This document shows positions 33,595-42,223 of a DNA stretch of 44,107 nt, in pieces; the first letter of the stretch is position 1, and each line of letters starts with the position of its first letter. The position numbers were made by a program, and so were the translations under genes. Source of the stretch: JBBRUG01 sp038247995 (GTDB taxonomy: Bacteria > Chloroflexota > Chloroflexia > Chloroflexales > Chloroflexaceae); NCBI GenBank assembly GCA_038247995.1, contig JBBRUG010000006.1, positions 1 to 44,107 of the forward strand, given 5' to 3'. Below the pieces are notes generated by a model. That model had not been told where the DNA came from. It did no database searches and saw only the letters and a list, made by a program, of their open reading frames with translations.

Positions 33595-33634
33595 GCGCAT
33601 GTAGAGCCGAAGCGAGCTTCGGCTCTACATGCGC
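33595..33634. repeat. nuoI-nuoJ spacer: 19-bp-arm palindrome (GTAGAGCCGAAGC family)
   Basis: Arms 33595-33613 and 33616-33634 are perfectly complementary around a GA centre. The core is the same as in the nuoE-nuoF spacer, but the outer 5 bp (GCGCA/TGCGC) differ from that copy and still pair. It begins 1 nt after the nuoI stop. Confidence 0.95.
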
Positions 33635-33648
33635 CTTTGGAGATCGTT

Positions 33649-34182
33649 ATGGAGCTTGTTCTCTTTATCATTACCGCAATCATCGCCTTGGTGGGCGCAG
33701 GCGCGATGCTGATTAGCCGCAATGCTGTCCACAGCGCGCTGTTTCTGCTGCTGAACTTCGGCGCAATCGCGGTACTGTTTCTCTTGTTGAACGCGCCGTT
33801 CCTCTTTACGATCCAGCTTATCGTCTACGCCGGCGCAATTATGGTGCTCTTCCTCTTTGTAATGATGCTCCTGGGCGCTGAGCGCGTCGAAGACACACCC
33901 GACCGCCTGCCCTGGCAGCGCCCGGTCGCCCTACTGCTTGGCGCAGCATTGCTGGTTGTGGCCGGCGTTACCGGGGTACGCGGTGTCGTAACGCTGCCAC
34001 CCGGCGGCGAGGCGCTGATCGCCTTTAGCGACCCGTTTGAATTGGGCCGCTTGCTCTTCACCACCTACATGCTGCCCTTCCAAATCACCGGCTTCATCCT
34101 GCTGATCGCGGTTATCGGCGTGGTCGTGCTGAACCAACGCGCTCGGCAGTCGGCGAAAGCAAAGCCGTCTGCTGGCGATTGA
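33649..34182 (+). CDS. nuoJ: NADH-quinone oxidoreductase subunit J
   Basis: 177-residue membrane subunit with five predicted helices. The conserved pattern SRNAVHSALFLLLNFGAIAVLFLLL is seen in two pieces, followed by QLIVYAGAIMVLFLFVMMLLG, the helix with the pi-bulge region involved in coupling. GGAG lies 9 nt before the ATG at 33649; the open frame to 33583 runs through the palindrome and is ignored. Confidence 0.95.
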   Translation: MELVLFIITAIIALVGAGAMLISRNAVHSALFLLLNFGAIAVLFLLLNAPFLFTIQLIVYAGAIMVLFLFVMMLLGAERVEDTPDRLPWQRPVALLLGAALLVVAGVTGVRGVVTLPPGGEALIAFSDPFELGRLLFTTYMLPFQITGFILLIAVIGVVVLNQRARQSAKAKPSAGD

Positions 34183-34184
34183 GG

Positions 34185-34260
34185 TCAGGATTCAGCCTGA
34201 AGAAGGTGCATCTGGAAACCACACGACTGGTTCACGATTCTCCTGGATTCTGAATCCTGA
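34185..34260. repeat. nuoJ-nuoK spacer inverted repeat (TCAGGATTCAG type)
   Basis: TCAGGATTCAG (34185-34195) pairs with CTGAATCCTGA (34250-34260), a perfect 11 bp. The right side also shows serial ATTCTG/AATCCTG repeats up to 34268. It begins 2 nt after the nuoJ stop. Confidence 0.85.
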
Positions 34261-34288
34261 ATTCTGGAATAAGCCCGGAGTGCGACCT

Positions 34289-34591
<303 letters not shown>

Positions 34592-34596
34592 CCAAA

Positions 34597-34640
34597 GACG
34601 AAAGCCCGGCTTTCGTCCTTCGTCTTCCGTCCTCCGTCTT
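34597..34640. repeat. nuoK-nuoL spacer repeat (GACGAAAG / CGTCYTC type)
   Basis: GACGAAAG (34597-34604) pairs with CTTTCGTC (34610-34617). Serial CTTCGTC, TTCCGTC and CTCCGTC copies follow to about 34640. It starts 5 nt after the nuoK stop. Confidence 0.85.
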
Positions 34641-34666
34641 AGTACGTAACAGATAAGGTGTCCTTC

Positions 34667-36607
34667 ATGGAACTCATCATCTGGCTTATCCTGCTCTTGC
34701 CGTTCATCGGCTTTTTGCTGAATGTCTTTTTCATTCGCAACGAGCGCGTCGCCGGTATCCTTGCTAGCGCCATGGTCGGCGCTTCATTTGTGTTGACCCT
34801 CGTTGCCGTAGCGAATCTGGCCGGAATGCCCGCAGAATCGCGGCGGGTTCAGTCCGTTGCTTGGGAATGGATCAACACCGGCGGATTCCGCGTTCCGTTC
34901 GGAATTATGTTCGACCCGCTCACGGCAGTGATGGCGCTGCTGGTAACCGGCGTCGGCGCGCTGATCCACGTCTACTCGATCGGCTACATGCACGGTGACT
35001 CGCGGGTGGTGCGCTACTTCGCCTACCTGAACCTCTTCATCACCATGATGCTCTTCCTGGTGATGGCGAACAACTTGCTGTTGCTCTTCCTCGGCTGGGA
35101 AGGCGTCGGCCTCTGTTCGTTCCTCCTGATCGGGTTCTGGTTCGAGCGCAAATCCGCCAGCGAGGCTGCCGTCAAGGCCTTCGTCGTCAACCGGATCGGC
35201 GATGCCGCCTTCATCCTGGCGATGATGGCGATCTACGCCAACTTCGGCACGCTTAACTTCTACACGGTCGAGTATGGCGGTGCGGTGCAGGAGGGCTTCC
35301 TCAACCGCATGGGCGAGATTATCGGGCTCACCTTCGGCCCCGAATGGTGGCAGATCGGCATTGCCACCGGGATCTCGTTTATGCTCCTGATCGGCGCCAC
35401 CGGCAAGAGCGCGCAGTTCCCACTCTTCGTCTGGCTGCCCGACGCGATGGCCGGCCCCACGCCGGTGTCGGCGCTGATCCACGCGGCAACGATGGTTACC
35501 GGCGGCGTCTACCTGATGGCGCGCACCGAACCAATCTTTGCCCTCAGCGCCGCAACGCAGACCTGGGTAGTCTGGATCGGTACGCTTACCGCGTTCATCG
35601 CGGCCACAGCCGCCCTCACGCAGTGGGACATTAAGCGCGTCCTGGCCTATTCCACCGTCTCGCAACTCGGCTTTATGGTGGCCGCATGTGGCATGGGCGC
35701 CTACGTGGCGGCAATCTTCCATCTGCTCACCCACGGTATTTTTAAGGCGCTGCTGTTCCTCGGCTCAGGCTCGGTGATCCACGGCACCCACGAAACGCAG
35801 GATATGCGCAAGATGGGCGGCCTGCGCAAGGCCATGCCGACGACATTCTGGACCTACATGGTCGGCTCGTTCGCCCTGGCCGGGATCTTCCCCTTCGCGG
35901 GCTTCTGGAGCAAAGACGAGATCATCGGCCACGCCTGGTTCCACAATTATCTGCCGGCTTTCTTCGTGCTTTTCGCCACTTCGCTGCTCACCGCCTTTTA
36001 TATGGGCCGCCAGGTGGCGCTGGTCTTCTATGGTGATCAGCGCGACCGCACTTACCACGCCCACGAGAGCGGCCAGGTGATGCGCTTGCCGCTGATTGCA
36101 CTCGCCGTCGGCGCAGTGCTGGCCGGGGCGATCAACCTGCCTTACCTGCACTGGCTGACCGACTGGCTCCAGCCGGTGCTGAATGAAGAAGCCGTAACCT
36201 GGGGCGTCGGTAACTATGTGCTGGCGATCATTGCCACTCTGGCCGCTGCCGCGATGATGTACACGGGTTGGTGGGTGTATACCCGCAATACCAACCGGGT
36301 CAAGGTCGGCGGCAAAGATCCGGCCTACCGCTACAGCGGTGATATTTGGGATGGTATGTCGGAGGCCTGGTATCTTGATGCATTCTATAACCGGGTCGTG
36401 GTGGGCGGTTTCAAGCGCACCGCCGATTTTGCAGCGCGCGTGCTCGACCCACGCGGCGTCGATGGCGTCGTTACCGGCATCGGGCGCGTGTTCGGCGCAC
36501 TCGGCGTTGGCGTGGGCCGCACCCAGAGCGGCTATGTACGCACCTACGCCCTGGTCTTCACGGTCGGCGTAGTGATTGTGCTGGGCTTCCTGGCGTTTGC
36601 GCGGTAG
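34667..36607 (+). CDS. nuoL: NADH-quinone oxidoreductase subunit L
   Basis: 646-residue antiporter-like subunit at the far end of the membrane arm, one of three proton-pumping modules. Conserved residues include the Glu of LLFLGWEGVGLCSFLLIGFW, the lysine helix GATGKSAQFPLFVWLPDAM, and AATMVTGGVYLMAR. The long lateral helix is expected in the C-terminal part, where the amphipathic/coil segment (YSGDIWDGMSEAWYLDAFYN) leads into a last membrane helix. The ATG at 34667 has AAGGTG upstream; GTG 34658 is an alternative. It is 11 bp from nuoM. Confidence 0.96.
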   Translation: MELIIWLILLLPFIGFLLNVFFIRNERVAGILASAMVGASFVLTLVAVANLAGMPAESRRVQSVAWEWINTGGFRVPFGIMFDPLTAVMALLVTGVGALIHVYSIGYMHGDSRVVRYFAYLNLFITMMLFLVMANNLLLLFLGWEGVGLCSFLLIGFWFERKSASEAAVKAFVVNRIGDAAFILAMMAIYANFGTLNFYTVEYGGAVQEGFLNRMGEIIGLTFGPEWWQIGIATGISFMLLIGATGKSAQFPLFVWLPDAMAGPTPVSALIHAATMVTGGVYLMARTEPIFALSAATQTWVVWIGTLTAFIAATAALTQWDIKRVLAYSTVSQLGFMVAACGMGAYVAAIFHLLTHGIFKALLFLGSGSVIHGTHETQDMRKMGGLRKAMPTTFWTYMVGSFALAGIFPFAGFWSKDEIIGHAWFHNYLPAFFVLFATSLLTAFYMGRQVALVFYGDQRDRTYHAHESGQVMRLPLIALAVGAVLAGAINLPYLHWLTDWLQPVLNEEAVTWGVGNYVLAIIATLAAAAMMYTGWWVYTRNTNRVKVGGKDPAYRYSGDIWDGMSEAWYLDAFYNRVVVGGFKRTADFAARVLDPRGVDGVVTGIGRVFGALGVGVGRTQSGYVRTYALVFTVGVVIVLGFLAFAR

Positions 36608-36618
36608 TCGGAGACCTT

Positions 36619-38196
36619 ATGAACCAGTTAGGCTTTCCCATCCTCTCGCTCGTGCTCTGGCTGCCGGCCCTGGGTGCGCTGGCGCTGATCGCGATCCCGC
36701 GCATGGGCGATGCGACATCGCGGCGGGTAGCGCTCGCCTGCGCGATGCTCACATTTCTCGTTTCGCTTGTGCTTCCCTTCAATTTCGAGTCGGCGCCGGC
36801 GCAGATTATGATGGTCGGCGCGCCGCCGGTGATGCAATTTACCGAGAGCCTGCCCTGGTTGCCTACCTTCGGGATCAGCTACAGCCTGGGCCTCGATGGC
36901 GTGAGCCTCTGGTTGGTGATGCTGGCCACCTTCCTCGGGCCGATTGTTGTGCTGAGCACCTGGGATTCGGTTCACAAGCAGCCGCGCATGTTTCTGGCCC
37001 TGCTCCTGTTGCTCCAGACCGCAATGACCGGCGTTTTTCTCGCTCAGGATCTGTTGCTGTTCTACATCTTCTGGGAGTTCACGCTCATCCCAATGACCTT
37101 CCTGATCGGGATCTGGGGCGGCGCGAACCGGGTGTATGCCGCGCGCAAATTTTTCCTCTACACCTTTGCCGGCTCGGTGCTGATGTTGCTGGCGATTATC
37201 GGCATGTACGTTATCCATCGCGGCCAGATCGCTCAGGTCGATCCAAGCTTCCGCGGCACGCTTGATTTTGGCCGGATCGTCAGCGATCTGCGCCAGGGCA
37301 ACTTGCAACTCAGCACGACCGCCGAGCGCTTGCTCTTCGGGGCATTCTTCCTGGCCTTTGCCGTGAAGGTGCCGCTCTGGCCGTTCCACACCTGGCTACC
37401 CGACGCCCACGTTGAAGCGCCCACCGCCGGTTCAGTAATCCTGGCCGGCGTATTGCTCAAGCTCGGCAGCTACGGCATGATCCGCTTCAACCTGACCCTC
37501 TTTCCCGAGGCGTCGCGCTGGGCGGCCCCCGCCATCGGCGTACTCGCAGTGATCGGGATCATTTATGGCGCAGCGGTGGCCTTTGCACAAACCGATATGA
37601 AAAAGCTGGTGGCCTACTCGTCGGTGAGCCACATGGGCTTTATTGTGCTCGGCATTTTTGCGCTGAACGCCGAGGGGGTCAGTGGGGCGATCTTGCAGAG
37701 CATCAACCACGGCCTGAGCACCGGCGCGCTGTTCCTCGTGGTGGGCGTACTCTACGAACGCCGCCACACGCGCGAACTGAGCGCGTACGGCGGGATCTGG
37801 AAGGTGATGCCGGTGTACGCCGGGCTGACCCTGCTGATTGTATTGTCGTCGGCGGGCCTGCCGGGGCTGAACGGCTTCATCGGCGAGTTCACAATTATGC
37901 AAGGCGCGTTCCGCTCCGACTACCTGGGCTGGATCTTCGTCGCTTTTGCCGTAGTCGGCGTGGTGCTGGCGGCGGCCTACCTGTTCAAATTTTATCGCGC
38001 CGTGTTCATGGGCGAGGTAAACGAACCGGCCAACGCCAATCTGCCCGACCTCAGCCGGCGCGAACTGGCAACGCTGGTTATTCTCGCCGTGCCGATTGTA
38101 GCGATCGGCCTCTTCCCTGGTATTCTGTTCGGCGGTATGCAGCATAGCGTCGCCGATGTAATTAATGGCCTCACCGCCGTAGTGGCTGGACGGTAG
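36619..38196 (+). CDS. nuoM: NADH-quinone oxidoreductase subunit M
   Basis: 525-residue antiporter-like proton-pumping subunit. The key Glu is in LLFYIFWEFTLIPMTFLIG and the lysine in AFAVKVPLWPFHTWLPDAHV, followed by APTAGSVILAGVLLKLG and the second lysine helix TDMKKLVAYSSVSHMG. About 14 membrane helices. The start codon follows GGAGACCTT. The stop is 5 bp from the nuoN start, so the two are probably coupled. Confidence 0.97.
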   Translation: MNQLGFPILSLVLWLPALGALALIAIPRMGDATSRRVALACAMLTFLVSLVLPFNFESAPAQIMMVGAPPVMQFTESLPWLPTFGISYSLGLDGVSLWLVMLATFLGPIVVLSTWDSVHKQPRMFLALLLLLQTAMTGVFLAQDLLLFYIFWEFTLIPMTFLIGIWGGANRVYAARKFFLYTFAGSVLMLLAIIGMYVIHRGQIAQVDPSFRGTLDFGRIVSDLRQGNLQLSTTAERLLFGAFFLAFAVKVPLWPFHTWLPDAHVEAPTAGSVILAGVLLKLGSYGMIRFNLTLFPEASRWAAPAIGVLAVIGIIYGAAVAFAQTDMKKLVAYSSVSHMGFIVLGIFALNAEGVSGAILQSINHGLSTGALFLVVGVLYERRHTRELSAYGGIWKVMPVYAGLTLLIVLSSAGLPGLNGFIGEFTIMQGAFRSDYLGWIFVAFAVVGVVLAAAYLFKFYRAVFMGEVNEPANANLPDLSRRELATLVILAVPIVAIGLFPGILFGGMQHSVADVINGLTAVVAGR

Positions 38197-38201
38197 CACG
38201 T

Positions 38202-39665
38202 ATGGAACAGATCATCATCCCACCGATCGATTTTCGGCTGCTCGCCCCCTTGCTGGTGGTGGTAAGCTGGGCGACGGTGCTGCTGCTCGTGGATGTCTTC
38301 GCCGTGCCGGAAGGTCGCAAAAAGATCACCGGCTATCTGGCGATCGGCGGGTTTGTGGTCGCGGCACTCACGGCGCTCCCCCTGTGGAATGTCGGTGGGA
38401 GAACGTTTAGCGACATGCTCGTGCTCGACAACTACGCGCTGACGCTGACCTGGATCTTCCTGCTGATTGGCGGGCTGAGTGTGATCATGGCGCTGGACTA
38501 CCTGCCGCGCCAGGGGATTGAGCAGGGCGAATTTTACCCGCTGATCATGTTCGCTGTGGCCGGAATGATCCTCATGGCCCAGGGCACCGACCTGATTGTG
38601 CTCTTCATGGGCCTGGAGACACTCTCGATCACGCTTTACATTCTCACCGGCTTCGCCTATCCGCGCCTGACCTCGGAAGAAGCGGCGATGAAGTACCTCG
38701 TGCTAGGCGCCTTCGCCGCCGGGTTCTTCGTGTACGGAATTGCGCTGATCTACGGCGCAATCGGCACAGTGAATCTGAATGCCATGGCCGAGTATCTGGC
38801 GCGCCAGACGCTTGTCGGCGAAGATCAGACCCTGCTGTTGATCGGCGCCGGACTGGTGCTGATCGCCTTCGCATTCAAAGTCGCCCTGGTGCCGTTCCAT
38901 ATGTGGACGCCCGACGTGTATGAAGGCTCGCCGACACCGGTAGCCGCCTTTATGAGCGTCGGCACGAAGGGCGCGGCGCTGGCGGCGCTGCTGCGCATTC
39001 TGGCCGCAATGCCGGAACTGGAGCCGTACTGGTTGCCGGTATTGTCGGGCCTCGCCGCCGCGACGATGATCGTCGGTAACCTGGGCGCACTGGCGCAGAC
39101 AAACGTCAAACGCATGCTGGCCTACTCCAGCGTTGGCCACGCCGGTTATATCCTGCTCGGGGTGATCGTTGCCAATGCTTTTGCCGCGCAGGCGTTTCTG
39201 TTCTACCTGCTGGCCTATACGCTGACCAACCTGGGCGCATTCGCAGTAGTGATCGCGCTTGAACAGCGCGGCGAATTGGCCTGGAGCCTCGACGACTTTT
39301 CCGGGCTGTTTCAACGCCGCCCGATGCTGGCCGTAGCGATGGCCACATTCATGTTTTCGCTGGCCGGTGTGCCGCCAACAGCCGGTTTTATGGCCAAATT
39401 CTACGTCTTTACGGCAGCATGGGAAGGCGGGTTGGGCTGGCTCGCGCTGGTGGGCGTTGTCTCTAGCGCCGTGGCGGCCTTCTTCTACCTGCGCGTCGTC
39501 GTGCGCATGTTCATGCAAGAGCCGATGCGCGATGTGGAACTGTCGCTCAACCGCGGCCTTACCTTCAACATTGGCCTCGCGGCGATTTCAACTTTGCTGA
39601 TCGGCCTCATTCCAACCCCGGTGATCTTCCTGATCGAGCGGTCGCTGGTAGCAGTCGGCAACTAA
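38202..39665 (+). CDS. nuoN: NADH-quinone oxidoreductase subunit N
   Basis: 487-residue antiporter-like subunit next to NuoK, and last gene of the operon. Conserved elements are the Glu in LIVLFMGLETLSITLYIL, Lys in FAFKVALVPFHMWTPDVYEG, and NVKRMLAYSSVGHAGY. About 14 membrane helices. With it all 14 bacterial complex I subunits are present in canonical order A-N, so the window encodes an NADH-oxidising enzyme (E, F, G present) and not a ferredoxin-type 11-subunit form. No terminator is seen; the next gene follows after 162 bp of repeat-rich DNA. Confidence 0.97.
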   Translation: MEQIIIPPIDFRLLAPLLVVVSWATVLLLVDVFAVPEGRKKITGYLAIGGFVVAALTALPLWNVGGRTFSDMLVLDNYALTLTWIFLLIGGLSVIMALDYLPRQGIEQGEFYPLIMFAVAGMILMAQGTDLIVLFMGLETLSITLYILTGFAYPRLTSEEAAMKYLVLGAFAAGFFVYGIALIYGAIGTVNLNAMAEYLARQTLVGEDQTLLLIGAGLVLIAFAFKVALVPFHMWTPDVYEGSPTPVAAFMSVGTKGAALAALLRILAAMPELEPYWLPVLSGLAAATMIVGNLGALAQTNVKRMLAYSSVGHAGYILLGVIVANAFAAQAFLFYLLAYTLTNLGAFAVVIALEQRGELAWSLDDFSGLFQRRPMLAVAMATFMFSLAGVPPTAGFMAKFYVFTAAWEGGLGWLALVGVVSSAVAAFFYLRVVVRMFMQEPMRDVELSLNRGLTFNIGLAAISTLLIGLIPTPVIFLIERSLVAVGN

Positions 39666-39706
39666 GCGAGAGGCAGAAGGCTGGACGCAGGGCGCATGCT
39701 AAGCGC

Positions 39707-39820
39707 CACCATCCGCAGATTACGCAGATGGCGCAGATGTAGACGAGCAACAAGTTGGCAGGATGAAACTGCAGACTGCCGCTTGCCGCGTGCTTCCTGC
39801 ATCGTGCCGCCTGCCGCCTG
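39707..39820. repeat. repeat-rich spacer after nuoN
   Basis: CCATCCGCAGATTACGCAGA and GGCGCAGATG (39707-39738) belong to the same family as the nuoB-nuoC spacer. TGCCGCC heptamers at 39805-39818 match the array at 6361-6391. Confidence 0.75.
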
Positions 39821-39827
39821 GAAACCC

Positions 39828-40622
39828 ATGTGGCGTGATCGGCTCCACGAAGTTATCTTTGAGGCTGAAACGCCCGCTGGTCGGGCGTTTGATGTGCTGC
39901 TGCTTTGGAGTATCGCCCTTAGCGTCCTGGTTGTGTTGCTGGAAAGCGTCACCAGTGTGCGGGCGCTCTACGGGCCGCTGCTGATCAGCATCGAATGTAT
40001 GTTTACGATCATCTTTACGGTAGAGTACATTCTGCGCCTGGTCACGGTGCGCCAGCCCCGCGCATATGCGACCAGCTTCTTCGGCATTGTTGACTTGATC
40101 TCAATTTTACCTTCGTACATCAGCCTGCTGGTGCCGGGCATGCAGTACCTGCTGGTCATCCGCATCCTGCGTCTGCTGCGGATCTTCCGCGTCTTGAAGC
40201 TCGTCGAGTACCTGAACGAGGCGGGCGTGCTGGGGCGAGCGCTCTACGCCAGCCGGCGCAAGATCAGCGTGTTTCTCTTAACCGTGCTGACGCTGGTCGT
40301 GATCATCGGCGCGCTGATGTATGTCATCGAAGGTGAACCCTACGGCTTCAACAATATTCCAATCAGTATTTATTGGGCTGTCGTAACCCTCACTACCGTC
40401 GGTTATGGCGATCTATCGCCTCAAACGCCAATCGGCAAAGCATTTTCCGTCGTTGTGATGCTCCTCGGCTACGCCATCATTGCCGTGCCGACGGGTATTG
40501 TTACCCTGGAATTGTCGCGAGCAACCCCGACCCTGGTTTCGACTGAAGCTTGCCCCAATTGCGGCCGTGACGGCCATGATCCTGATGCGGAATTCTGTAA
40601 GTACTGCGGGAGCGCGTTATGA
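39828..40622 (+). CDS. voltage-gated potassium channel-like protein with C-terminal zinc ribbon
   Basis: 264 residues: six membrane helices with a voltage-sensor S4 (Arg112, Arg115, Arg118, Arg121 in RILRLLRIFRVLK), a pore loop with the selectivity filter TVGYGD (190-195), and S6 (MLLGYAIIAVPTG). After S6 a short cytoplasmic tail ends in a zinc ribbon with Cys242, Cys245, Cys257 and Cys260 (CPNCG, then CKYCG). Four subunits would form a K+ channel in the cytoplasmic membrane; the zinc ribbon may act in tetramer contact or ligand sensing. The ATG at 39828 is chosen as the first codon before conserved sequence (GGAAA upstream); the longer frame runs through repeats. It may be co-transcribed with nuo, since no terminator intervenes. 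Confidence 0.9.
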   Translation: MWRDRLHEVIFEAETPAGRAFDVLLLWSIALSVLVVLLESVTSVRALYGPLLISIECMFTIIFTVEYILRLVTVRQPRAYATSFFGIVDLISILPSYISLLVPGMQYLLVIRILRLLRIFRVLKLVEYLNEAGVLGRALYASRRKISVFLLTVLTLVVIIGALMYVIEGEPYGFNNIPISIYWAVVTLTTVGYGDLSPQTPIGKAFSVVVMLLGYAIIAVPTGIVTLELSRATPTLVSTEACPNCGRDGHDPDAEFCKYCGSAL

Positions 40623-40667
40623 AGCCTGCCAGTTAGGGCGTCTGATTGAGCTGACAGATTAAAGCGC

Positions 40668-40697
40668 TTTACATTTACAAAGCCTACATGCTATACT
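40668..40697 (+). promoter_or_regulatory. sigma-70-like promoter of the muramidase-like gene
   Basis: TTTACA (40668-40673), 18 bp, TATACT (40692-40697). The leader to the ATG would be about 34 nt and contains AAGGAGGTG. Confidence 0.7.
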
Positions 40698-40737
40698 GAC
40701 GGGCTAGAGAACACCAACCCTGTCAAGGAGGTGCTTG

Positions 40738-41889
40738 ATGGCCGGTCCGTCTGCTGCCTTGTCGCACTGGTGGCGTGAACATGGTGAACCCGCCGCATTA
40801 ACCATCCTCGCGCTCCTCGCGCTGAGCCTTCCGCCGCTTTACCTCCTCAACTTCATTACCGGCGCTCAGGTACAACGGATTGCCATCCTGCTTGTGTGGG
40901 CCACTCTGCTGCTACTCGGGTTGCGCCTACCCGGCGTATTACGCTCTGAGCGCCGTCGGATCGCGCTTTTGGGCGCTCTGCTGCTGGCCACGTTCATCGG
41001 TAGCCTGGGCATGGCTAACCCACCGCCGCCAGTCTATGCCCAGGATGGGCTCACCTTTCGTGCGCCGCCGCGGATCGGGCAGAGTACATTTGTAGCGCTT
41101 TTGCAGCGTGGCAACTCGCCGGCCGCCGGTGTTGGCGGTGAACTCTACGACATTATCGTGGGCTACGGGATCGATCCGGCGGTGGCCCTGGCCTTCTTTC
41201 GCCACGAGTCGTCATTCTGTACTGCCGGACGCTGTGCCCGCAACGACCTCAAGAATTGGGGCATGCAACGCCGCCCGATCCGCGCTGAACGCAGCGCGGG
41301 CCTCGTCGATGGCTTTGTGCGCTATAACACCTGGCAAGATAGTGTGCGCGACTGGTGCGAACTGATTCTGGGCCGCTACGTTGGGCGCGGGCTCGACACC
41401 GTCGAGAAGGCCGTGCCAGTCTATGCGCCCCGCTCCGACGGCAATGTCCCTGAATCGTACATCAATGTGATTCGCAGCACCGTCGCGTCCTGGTCCGGCC
41501 AGCGCCTAACCCCGGCGCTCACCCTGCCAACCTATAACGATCCGCTTGATATTGCGCTGGTCAGCGAGACGTTTAGCGCCGCTGAGTTGAGCTTTCGGCC
41601 AACCTGGGCGTTTCACACCTATATGCTCGACCAATCGCGCGCCGGCAATCCGCTGGGCGCCCCACTGGCCGAGAGTCGGGTGATCAGCGTCGGCGGCCAG
41701 CGTTATGCCGTGCAGGTGTTCGCGCTCGACACGCTGTACACGCCGATTGCGCCGGTTGAGAGCGAGACGAACTGGGGCGATGTACGACGCCTCAGCGATC
41801 TGATGCTTCAGGCAACTCCGTCCCCAACTCCATCCCTAACCCCCTCCCCAACTCCATCCCTAACCCCCTCCCCAACTCCATCCCCATAA
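40738..41889 (+). CDS. membrane-anchored glucosaminidase/muramidase-like protein
   Basis: 383 residues. The first 95 contain three hydrophobic helices (about 20-40, 46-62, 75-92); an extracytoplasmic domain follows. Residues about 130-260 have the layout of peptidoglycan hydrolases of the glucosaminidase/lysozyme-like group: ALAFFRHESSF with a catalytic-type Glu, NWGMQ, FVRYNTWQDSVRDWCELI, the YVGRGLDTVEKAVPVYAP block, and VIRSTVASW. The end is a low-complexity Thr/Pro/Ser tail from a 24-bp tandem repeat (41820-41887). Cell-wall cleavage or remodelling outside the membrane is inferred. The start has an excellent AAGGAGGTG site and its own promoter. Confidence 0.8.
   Translation: MAGPSAALSHWWREHGEPAALTILALLALSLPPLYLLNFITGAQVQRIAILLVWATLLLLGLRLPGVLRSERRRIALLGALLLATFIGSLGMANPPPPVYAQDGLTFRAPPRIGQSTFVALLQRGNSPAAGVGGELYDIIVGYGIDPAVALAFFRHESSFCTAGRCARNDLKNWGMQRRPIRAERSAGLVDGFVRYNTWQDSVRDWCELILGRYVGRGLDTVEKAVPVYAPRSDGNVPESYINVIRSTVASWSGQRLTPALTLPTYNDPLDIALVSETFSAAELSFRPTWAFHTYMLDQSRAGNPLGAPLAESRVISVGGQRYAVQVFALDTLYTPIAPVESETNWGDVRRLSDLMLQATPSPTPSLTPSPTPSLTPSPTPSP
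41820..41887 (+). repeat. 24-bp tandem repeat encoding the TPSLTPSP tail
   Basis: Nearly three copies of a CCCCAACTCCATCCCTAACC plus CCCT unit at the 3' end of the muramidase-like gene. Copy number is likely to vary by slippage. Confidence 0.9.
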
Positions 41890-41904
41890 GCGGATGCTGC
41901 TCGA

Positions 41905-41938
41905 AGACCTGACAGGCTTTACTAAGCTTGTCAGGTCT
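41905..41938. repeat. 15-bp-stem hairpin element after the muramidase-like gene
   Basis: AGACCTGACAGGCTT (41905-41919), 4-nt loop, AAGCTTGTCAGGTCT (41924-41938), one G-U pair. It starts 15 nt after the stop. There is no T-run after it on either strand. The rest of the gap 41939-42223 holds TTGACGT/ACGTCAA arms (42077-42083 and 42115-42121) and a TTCTG repeat, but no gene that I can see. Confidence 0.85.
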
Positions 41939-42223
41939 CGCTTGCGCGTGCCGCCGTCTGCCGCGTCCTGGCATAGTTCTTGCCTGATAAAGAAGTGCGC
42001 AGTCTGTGGTAAACTAATATACCCGTGATGTTCCAATGACATTCTCATCCAATTCTGGCCGTCCTTAGGCGCAGAATTGACGTACTATGGATGTAGTAGC
42101 TGGAAGATATTGAAACGTCAACTATTCTGTTCTGTTCTAAAGTGAGCAGTTGGAAGGCACCCGCTCTTTTGCAGCAGCAACTCCGAGTGAGCAGCGCCGC
42201 TGGTATACGGGAGCAATAAGCAG

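Noticed and set aside
34784..35734. Open frame (316 codons) opposite nuoL
   Set aside because: Antisense to a strongly conserved membrane subunit; its Glu/His/Arg-rich translation is the complement of hydrophobic codons.
41820..41887. CRISPR or intergenic repeat
   Set aside because: It is an in-frame coding tandem repeat giving a Pro/Thr/Ser tail.
41905..41938. Intrinsic terminator of the muramidase-like gene
   Set aside because: Strong stem but no U-run follows on either strand; treated as a repeat hairpin.
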